Translations under genes and position numbers: made by a program
The notes under the pieces: generated by a model
What the model saw: the letters and a program-made list of their open reading frames with translations, nothing else
Databases searched by the model: none
What the model was told of the DNA's origin: nothing
Source: Meloidogyne chitwoodi
Taxonomy: Eukaryota; Nematoda; Chromadorea; Rhabditida; Meloidogynidae
Reading direction: 5' to 3'
DNA length: 64,000 bases
NCBI GenBank assembly: GCA_015183035.1
Contig: JACZZP010000009.1
Coordinates: forward strand, 2,356,001-2,420,000
Shown here: one piece after another, positions 56,126 to 64,000 of the stretch
How the letters are laid out: each line of letters starts with the position of its first letter
Numbering within the stretch: the stretch's first letter is position 1

Positions 56126-56283
56126 TTGCTCGTACTCGTACTCGTACCTCGTAGTACGAGTATTTTTTTCTCTCGTACTCGTACCTGACCTCGTAGTACG
56201 AGTATTTTTTTCTCTCGTACTCGTACCTGACCTCGTAGTACGAGTATTTTTTTCACTAGTACTCGTACTTGTTCCTCGTACTT
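56126..56283. repeat. Palindromic tandem repeat (CTCGTACTCGTAC family)
   Basis: About three 55-bp units, each holding CTCGTACTCGTACC, then CTCGTAGTACGAG (itself palindromic) and a T-run. The left border abuts the relic exon at 56105. Confidence 0.75.
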
Positions 56284-56780
56284 TCCTTATATTTTTTTCG
56301 GGGTCACTTTAGTATATCGGGTCCGAGCTTGAAGCATGTAATATATATCAATCGATTCCTCTCGTCGAGCTGAGTTCGAATATATAAGAATTTCTTGCCG
56401 GAGACGAATACTCGCTGAGATTCAGACCCCTCAAAATTGTAAAAGTGTAGGGGGACCAAGCTCATTTTGTGGTGAAAAAACAAATATGATTATGATAGCT
56501 CATTCGAAAGAGCTATTCGAAACCTATCGAATGAGACCAATGTCGAGATTGAACGATTATGAACAAAGTTATGAAGGATCGAAGTTTACTGGAAACACGC
56601 CAAACTTGGACCTATTGGGAGTGTTTTATGACTTCTTGATTTGGGAGCCCATCTCTCGTTGGCTTTTTGGTACATGCGTTATTCTACGGCGCAAATTACA
56701 ACAAAAAAATAATTTAAGTGCAGTCGCGGTAATCACTTTGAAGAGCTTATTCCCCCTATGGTTTTTCAAGTTTCAGGGAC

Positions 56781-57175
56781 GTCAGAGACACAAGAGTCAG
56801 AGACACAAGAGTCAGAGACACAAGAGTCAGAGACACAAGAGTCAGAGACACAAGAGTCAGAGACACAAGAGTCAGAGACACAAGAGTCAGAGACACAAGA
56901 GTCAGAGACACAAGAGTCAGAGACACAAGAGTCAGAGACACAAGAGTCAGAGACACAAGAGTCAGAGACACAAGAGTCAGAGACACAAGAGTCAGAGACA
57001 CAAGAGTCAGAGACACAAGAGTCAGAGACACAAGAGTCAGAGACACAAGAGTCAGAGACACAAGAGTCAGAGACACAAGAGTCAGAGACACAAGAGTCAG
57101 AGACACAAGAGTCAGAGACACAAGAGTCAGAGACACAAGAGTCAGAGACACAAGAGTCAGAGACACAAGAGTCAG
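56781..57175. repeat. Tandem repeat, 15-bp unit, 26 copies
   Basis: Twenty-six exact copies of GTCAGAGACACAAGA plus a partial one. As 15 is a multiple of three, several frames stay open on both strands; none is a believable gene. The segment just upstream (56500-56780) is a copy of the dispersed repeat at 47050-47270. Confidence 0.95.
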
Positions 57176-58364
57176 AAAAATTTTAAAAGTTTAAATGGTT
57201 CGCCCGGTAGGGCGAACTTTTACGCTAGTATTATATATATGGGAATTTATAAAGAATAAAAAAAAATATTTTATTTAAATAAAATATTTTATTTAAATAA
57301 AATATTTATTTAAATTGTAAAAATTAAAAAATTAATTTAATAAAGGTAGAAAATCTCCTATTTATTTTAATAAATTTAAAAATCGATAATAAGTAAAAAT
57401 TTTAAGAAAAATTAAAAATATTAAATTAATTTATTTAGTTAAAAATAAAATTTTAATTAGAGAATAAATTACGACAAATTTAAAATACCATTTAAGAGTG
57501 TATCACGAAGCTATTTTTAAAATGTTCGAAGGAAAAACAAAAAATATTGAAACTGGGGAAGGTTCAAATAATCGTAAAATTTAATTTTAAATTTAAAAAA
57601 TTAAATTTAATTTTTTTAAGCTTCTAACGACCCAGAGGAATAAACAGACACGATTATTCAAAGAAATGACTACAAACAAGAATTAAAAAAATAAAAGATA
57701 CAAAAAAATTATTCTTATTAATTTTAACAAAAAGGAGAGTTTTGCTATAAAAGATATCTAATTATATAAAAGAGAATGTTTGTCTGTTTGTTTGTCTGTC
57801 CTTTTATAGACAAATGATTGGGGGAACTGAAAATGGGGGGTTTTTATAGTAAAGTTGCAAGTTGAAAATAAACTTGAATAGGGCTTAAGTTTAAATTTAA
57901 AACTTTAAAACAAACTTAACTTTAAAATAAAATTGAAATTAAATAAATAATCTAAAATTTCAAAAAATTTGTTTTTTTAATTTCCTATATTTTCTAATTT
58001 TTTTTTAACATTATTAGTGTAACATTAATTTTATTTATAAATATTTATTTTTTATTATCTGATTTAAAATTTATTTTTTTAACATTTTTAATAAATTAAT
58101 GAATAATTTATTTTTTTTTTATTTTAAATAAAATATTATGAATAATTAAATAATATTATTTTTTAATTTAATTTAAATTAATATTTCTGTTTTTTAATTA
58201 TTTATAAATTAATTATTAAATTAGCTAATTATTTTATTTTTTAATAAAACAATTTATTTATTTTAAATATTTTTATTATTTTTTTATTCTTGAAAAATTG
58301 TTTTAATAAAATTTTAATCTTTTTTCAGTATATTAAAATATATTTATTTAATTTAAAGCAACAA
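57176..58364. other. AT-rich stretch between repeats and the ET-module gene
   Basis: 57229-57570 is the second copy of the duplicated segment at 49688-50010. At 57765-57835 is a near copy of the hairpin segment of 11700-11770. The rest is A/T-rich with no gene. Confidence 0.55.
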
Positions 58365-61300
58365 ATGTGGTCATTTTTAATATTAATATTATTACCTTTA
58401 TCTGAGGTATTTCTTATTTGAAATTAGCTTTTTTTTTAAAAAACTAATAATTAGAAAAATTTTCTGATCTCAATTTTTTTTAGTCATTTAATTATTCTAA
58501 AAAACGATTGGAGTTCACTAGCGATACTTGAACTTTATGTATTACAATTAGTATACATACTAGAGATCAAAGATTTTGAAAAATCTTTGATCTGGATCTT
58601 GATTTTATTTATTGACCTGGGCCAGACTCTGGACTCTGAATACAGGAAAAATCCAGGTCTGGATTCAAATCCAGGCCGATCTCTATACAAAATTAAAAAT
58701 TTTATTATAAATTAATTTAAAAAAAAAGCTTTTCGTTAAGAACGTTTTACTCTCTTGGTAATGGTTACTTTTACTGGTCCCTAAAAAATTAAAGGTCCGA
58801 TTTCTTCATTTTTTCAACTAATAATAGGTTTGTGCATACGCTGAGCTCGAATCTGGGCTCAGGTTTTAAAAATATCGAATCCCGGACCCAGATTCGACAT
58901 GTCGACTTCAGGGTAAATGTCCTAATACAAGCAAATGATAGCTCATTCGATTCGTCTTGTCGAACTAAGTTGAATAATACTAAAGTTAATACGGTTAAAT
59001 GTTTTTAAGGCAGTTATGATTGATTTTTTTGATTAGCAGTCGCTAAAATAATGTATTTGATCGATCATAACTTACTTAAAAAATGGCTAAAAGTCTTAAT
59101 TTGTTATCATTCAACTCAGCTCGCCAAGACGAATTGAATGAGCTATCATTTGCCCAAATTAAAAATTTTTTATCCTGAATTCGACATGTCGAATCTGGGT
59201 CCGGGATTCGGTATTATTGAAAACTGACTTTAGATTTGAACTCAACGTTTAAGAAAACCTATTAATAAATTTAAAAAAATTAAAAAGTCATATCTCTAGG
59301 GTAATTTTTTTAGGGACCAGTAAAAGTACCCATTACTCTCTTTTCTTTTTTATTTTTAATGCAAAAAGTGTCACAGTGAAAATTTAAAATGCTCAAAATA
59401 TGTATAATTAAAATATAATTTAAATTTTTGTAATTGAAAAAACATTACAAAATATTAAAAAATCAAATTATATGTAAATATTGATATTAACCTAAAAAAA
59501 CAATTTTACTAAGGGACAACGAGCTTGTTCATGCAATCACCCTACTGGATATGAGAATTGTTGGATTGGCTGTATATGTTATATATCTGCAGATAATATT
59601 CAAGGTACTTAATATGATTATCTTTAACATGATTTTCTTTATTAAACTATTAAAGCAAACATACCTATAATGTTTAATCTAACTGTACAACATACCGTAT
59701 TTTCTCTAAAATATCGACCTTCTAGAGGAAGGTTGAAATATAACGACCGGTCGATATTTTAGAGAAAATACGGTAACCATTTACGCTAATAAAAATTTCT
59801 AATCGAATGCATACTGTGTACATAATTAATCGTAAGATTGGGTCAATTGTATGTTTAGCATTATGAACGACAGTTGTGCGCCGTTTCTTTAAAAAATAAA
59901 ATAATTGGAAAATATTTTTTATAAACTTCATATAAATAAATATCCAATCATTAATCCCCTCGGTAGTTAAACATTAAGACAATTATCCGTGACAGAGAAA
60001 AACACTTAACTACCGAAATATCTACCACATATTTGTAAAAAATAATTTAAGAAAAATAAATTGTAAAAAATATTTTTTATTTCAATTTATCAATTTAACT
60101 TATAAATATTATAATAAAGGCGATAATATGATACAAGGAGCATGTCACTGCCCAACAAATAAAAAACCATGCATAACATGTAGACATGGCTATTGCAATA
60201 CTAAAGAATTATTTAAAGAAACTCATTTCTGCAAAGGCTCAGATGATAATATTGTTGCTTGTGATGTTGCAAAGTGCTATTGTACTATAAATAAATATAA
60301 TGAAAGTATTTTTATTTTTAAATTTATTACATCAGGAAGATTATCTAAATTAAAAATATCTTTAGCTCCGGAATATTTTGGTTTTTGCTATACTCTTAAA
60401 ATATGACAATATATAACAATTCTAAACATAAATCGACTGATTGTGAGTCGAATGCCCCACAACTAACTTATAAATTAGCAAAAAAAGTTTTTACCATTAC
60501 GAGGATGCTGGGCAAGTCAAGCGAAACGTCGACACCATTGTTCTCCTGACCGGGTTTCGGTCATGACCAAAAGTGACCTGACCGGGTCTCTCTGGTCAGG
60601 TCATTTTTATGACCGAAAAAGGCCGGTCAGTCATGTTTTGGTCATTTTCTACGTTACAAAACGTGACCGACCTGACCGAAATTGCGGTCATGGTAAGGTC
60701 AGGTCATTTTTGTAACCGGGAAAAGGTCGGTCAGAAGAACACTGGTCGACACACTGGCGAACGAATTGTACGATTCCCAACCAATAACCACAAGAGTTAT
60801 TCATGGTCGATATTACCGTGGTATTATTTTCGGTATTCGATACCAAAACCGTACCGATCAATTTTGGAAAAATCGGTATTTTTCGGTATCGGTATTCGCT
60901 ATTTAGATAAATATCTAAATAGCGAATACCGATATCGGAAAAACGTATTTCAATAACTCTAGTAACCACCCCACCCCTTGATCAGCACAAAGTTTTTCCA
61001 ATGAACTTTAAACGTTCACAGCATCGCTTAAATTTGCGAATTTCATTGATTTTGGTATCATTCAACCAAAAATGAAACGCTCATTCTAATGAGCTCGTTT
61101 TGCATATTCAAATTTTTCATCCCAAAATTTTGCTTTCGCTTCCCTGTGGTTTTGTAGATTTTCAAGGACCTATAAGTTGGCTAGGAATTGAGAGAGGAGC
61201 TGATTTTGATGTCAATAGATTCAGATCGCTGAGCTTTTCCAAACGATCATTATATTGTCATACTTTAAGAGATGTGAACCGATAGTTAACTCCTGTAAAT

Positions 61301-64000
61301 AAGGAAATCTCTAAAAGGACGGATTAACGGATGTTATAAGTACCTATATCCTGGCATATTATAACTAGTTTTATATTTATTCAAATATTATATATTATTT
61401 AAATTTTTAAAAAGTTGATTGTGGATGCGGAGAAGGACCTAAGGATAAAAAAACCGTTTCGTGTACAAAGAAACTTTGTAATAAGAGAGAAATAATAAAA
61501 AAATTATTTTGTTTGGAAAAAGAAGGACGTGAATCAAAACCAAAAAGAATGAAAATGGAATGCAAAAAAGAATGTGGTGTTTCTCGAAACAAAGATGGGA
61601 ATGGTTTGTTTAAAAATAAAAATAAATAAATTAATTAATTTAGTGTACCAAGGTTGTTGGGGATGTAATCCAGCTAATGTTAATAAAGAGAAATGTAAAA
61701 CATGTAAAACCTATCTTTGCAATGAAGAAAAAATTGTTGATATAGTTTGTAGGAAAAATAATCGCAAAACGTGTTTTACATCATATAATGGTTATTGTTT
61801 TGTAGAAAGAACAAAAACAAATGAAGGTATTTATTTAAATCATCTTATATATTTTTAAATAATAAATCCTATTATTTAAAGTATTTTTAATTTATAATAT
61901 TTGAGTTTTCAATAGAAACGTAAGTAAATACAGTATTTAATTTTGATAATTTTAGTTTATTATGGCTGTGGAGAATGTCCATCCAAAGCATGTAAATCAT
62001 GTAAAGGAAATTTATGCAATGATGGAAAGGATTTTCCTTATTTTTGTTTGGGTAAAGATGGAAATGTTAAAGAATGTTCTAAACCAGAATGTTATATTGA
62101 TAAAGGTTTGTATTATTTCAATTTTTATATAAATATTTACAGTCCAAATCAAACCCTTTTTTTCTTCATGCTTTATAATAAGTATTTTCCACAATAGATT
62201 ATTAAAATAAAATATTTATTTTAATTTAATTTTAGATTCAAATGCTGGCTGTGCTAAAGAACATAATGAAAAAATACCTTTTGTATCATGCAATACTCCA
62301 TTATGTAATACTAAAGAATTATTTGACAAAGCATCATTTTGTTTGGAAAAATACGGACATGAAACAGAACCAAGAAGACGGACAAAGGAATGCAGTACAA
62401 AATGTGGAGTTGTTCGATATTTAAATGGAAATTGTTTGTTAAAAATTAAAAAATAAATAATTTATTTAATTTTAGTAGTACAAGGTTGTTTGACCTGTTT
62501 AACTGCCATACAAGTTTTTAAAAAAGAATCATGTAAAAATTGTAATACAAATTATTGTAATGAAGAAAAACTTGTTGATAAACATTGCTGGGAAAATAAT
62601 GGCAAAAAGTGTTTTACGCCATTTGATAAACCTTGTTTTACAGAGAGAACAAAAACCAATGGAAGTATTAATTAAATTATCTTAATTATTCATATCCTTC
62701 ATTAATTTTAAATTTAATTTTAAGTTAACCAAGGCTGCGGGAAATGTCAAACTTCAACATGTGATAACTGCTACGCAAACCTTTGCAATGATGGAAAAGA
62801 TTTTCATTATTATTGCTTAGGTCCAGATGGAAAAGGTGAAAAAAAATGCAAAGAACCTCACTGTTTTGTTGATAAAGTTGAGTAAATTTTTTTAATAAAT
62901 ATAAGTGTTTGACTAAAATTTAATTTTTAAATGATGCTGGATGCGGTAAACAACCTGAGAAAGATGATGGACAGCCATTTGTTACATGTAATACGTATCT
63001 TTGTAATACAAAGGAATTGTTCGATAAAGCATTATTTTGTTTGGAGAAAAACACAACAGAATCAAAAGCAAAAAGGATGGCTAGTCAATGCAGTAAAGCA
63101 TGTGGGGTTGTTCGACATTTAAATGGAGAAAGTTTGTTTTAAAATTAAAAAAAATAAATAACTAGGGTTTAACAAAACTGCACGAACAAATTGTTAACTA
63201 ACCATAACTGACCACTGTCTCTCCGAAGGTTAACTTTATCTCTCGTTTGTAAGAGACGTAGAAAAGTAGTGGTCAGCCGAAAAAATATTTAAAATTCCTT
63301 TTGTACAATTCCTTTTCATTTTATACAATTTTCTCTGCTGACCACTACTTTTCTCTATCTCTTACAACGAGAGATTAAGTAAACCTTCGGAGAGACAGTG
63401 GTCAGTTATGGTTAGTTAACAATTTGTTCGTGCATATTTTGCACAGCCCTATAAATAATTTATTTTAGTAGCCCAAGGTTGTTGGACATGTGACTCAGAT
63501 TTGGTTTCTAAAGAGTCATGTAAAAATTGTAAAGAAGATTATTGTAATGAAGAAAAACTAGTTGATATTTTATGTTTTGAGAGTAGTGGCAAAATGTGTT
63601 TTACATCAAGTAATTCAAAATGTTTTATAGAAAGAACGGAAAAAAATCAAGGTTTTCATAATTACAAACTTAAAGGTTTTCCCTCAATAAAATAGTCATT
63701 TAATTCCTTTGATTTTTGTCAGCGTTATTTCTACAAAAGACGGTCCCCTACCTCTAACTACTGACATTTAATAAAATAATTACATTTTAATAATCAATCC
63801 AACAATAATCTAACATTTAACTCAAAACAGGTACCACCTACAATTCTGGTTGTGGAAATTGTAGTTCTAAATCTGTAGAGTGTTTTTCGTGTAATGAAAA
63901 TAAATGTAATGATGTAAATTTTGCCAAATCAAAATTATTTACTTGTTTAACTGAAAATGGAAAGACTTTATACTGTGCGAATAAAATAAATGAATGTTAT
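58365..64000 (+). CDS. Long ET-module-like secreted Cys-rich protein, 3' end outside the window
   Basis: Exon 1 (58365-58406) is a signal peptide, MWSFLILILLPLSE. Further exons: 59514-59604, 60120-60305, 61415-61603, 61644-61826, 61956-62105, 62236-62433, 62476-62664, 62725-62877, 62931-63131, 63469-63651 and 63831-64000 (open at the edge). From the third exon on, each is one Cys-rich module of about 50-65 residues with a central (L/Y)CN, as in nematode ET modules. From 61415 three kinds alternate A-B-C: A with FCLE and ECxxxCGV, B with GCWxC and YCNEEKLVD, C with CxxC and LCNDGKDF. Exons join in phase 1, except that the junction before 62931 lacks a normal donor and acceptor. Probably secreted or extracellular matrix; function unknown. 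Confidence 0.66.
58570..58690. repeat. Word-iterated insert (CCAGG/CTGGA family)
   Basis: Words such as TCCAGGTCTGGATT, TCTGGACTCTG and AAATCCAGGCC recur in both orientations within intron 1 of the ET-module gene. It is the same style of insert as 51465-51620 but with another word. Confidence 0.5.
58747..59342. mobile_element. Foldback element in intron 1 of the ET-module gene
   Basis: Inverted ends of about 32 bp around CTTTTACTGGTCCCTAAAAA (58759-58790 and 59302-59335) are flanked by the direct repeat TTACTCTCTT (58747-58756 and 59333-59342, overlapping the right end). Inside, further words face each other, such as TCGAATCCCGGACCCAGATT near 58877 against its inverse near 59190, so the whole unit folds on itself. 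No coding frame. Confidence 0.7.
59693..59775. mobile_element. 83-bp palindromic MITE-like hairpin
   Basis: TACCGTATTTTCTCTAAAAT at 59693 continues to a stem of about 27 bp whose reverse complement ends at 59775, with a loop of about 28 bp. The ends contain TA, so a tiny mariner-type relic is possible. It lies in intron 2 of the ET-module gene. Confidence 0.65.
60540..60735. repeat. Word-iterated insert (GACC/GGTC family)
   Basis: Nearly 200 bp built from GACCGGGT, GGTCATGACC, GACCTGACCG and GGTCAGGTCA in both orientations. It lies in intron 3 of the ET-module gene; the open frames here are by-products. Confidence 0.65.
60891..60930. repeat. Perfect 40-bp palindrome
   Basis: GGTATTCGCTATTTAGATAA at 60891-60910 is followed by its exact reverse complement. 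An imperfect extension with CGGTAT words continues on both sides (about 60871-60950). Confidence 0.8.
63164..63450. mobile_element. 287-bp MITE in an intron of the ET-module gene
   Basis: Ends AGGG... and ...CCCT; inverted repeats of about 115 bp include GCACGAACAAATTGTTAACT and CTCTCCGAAGGTT and cover most of the element. No coding frame. It widens the intron between modules ending at 63131 and starting at 63469. No clear target duplication seen. Confidence 0.82.

Noticed and set aside
56486..57259. Open frames of 257, 142 and 136 residues on both strands
   Set aside because: Products of the 15-bp tandem repeat (QRHKS-, ETQES- and SLTLV-type repeats); the unique flank is a dispersed repeat.
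60609..60969. Open frames on both strands in intron 3 of the ET-module gene
   Set aside because: They lie in the GACC/GGTC word repeat and the CGGTAT palindrome, with no protein-like composition.

Overview
The window looks like nuclear DNA of a nematode. The evidence is a very AT-rich background, many short introns of about 35-45 bp ending in TTTTAG-type acceptors, families of small secreted cysteine-rich proteins with one module per exon (Ly6/three-finger-like and ET-module-like), and abundant small inverted-repeat transposons. The species cannot be fixed from sequence alone; an AT-rich plant-parasitic type such as a root-knot nematode is a guess.

Layout. (1) 1-10016 is most of a Maverick/Polinton, a virus-like giant transposon. 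On + it carries two small Cys-containing proteins, a packaging ATPase, a small basic protein, a coiled protein, an rve integrase with a C-terminal chromodomain and a penton-like protein with a huge coiled-coil insertion. On - it carries the adenovirus-type protease, a two-TM protein, the major capsid protein and a minor capsid protein. A 5-exon chromodomain gene follows (10207-11121). (2) 11297-13060 holds short tandem repeats. (3) 13069-30741 is one uninterrupted satellite of about 245 copies of a 72-bp monomer with nested higher-order repeats. (4) 30849-44322 is a second, different Maverick: a 19-exon protein-primed DNA polymerase B, a NADAR-domain protein (predicted ADP-ribose N-glycosidase), a TATA-binding protein (TBP), packaging ATPase, small basic protein, coiled protein, integrase, penton, minor capsid protein and major capsid protein. 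Its right part is a fold-back: about 1.68 kb (TBP, ATPase, start of the small gene) is repeated in inverted orientation. The join cuts off the end of the capsid gene. The left TBP copy carries a one-base frameshift; the right copy is open. No protease gene was found in this element.

(5) 44.3-64 kb is host-like: a secreted Cys-rich protein, three Ly6-like membrane-anchored proteins (two head to head), relics of more, and a long ET-module gene leaving the window. This part is riddled with small inverted-repeat elements: a TA-flanked mariner-type one, one with a 9-bp target duplication and a preserved empty paralogous site, one with a possible transposase remnant, and others.

How it fits together. 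The Maverick genes form a self-replicating, self-integrating and probably virion-forming set: PolB copies, integrase inserts, ATPase packages, protease matures, and MCP, penton and minor proteins build the shell. The unusual part is the accessory pair on the second element. A TBP could recruit host RNA polymerase to TATA promoters; several genes on the first element have clear TATA boxes, two of them made from the Val-stop end of the preceding gene. A NADAR enzyme could strip ADP-ribose from nucleic acid and act as a counter-defence. I know of no description of either on a Maverick, but could not search.
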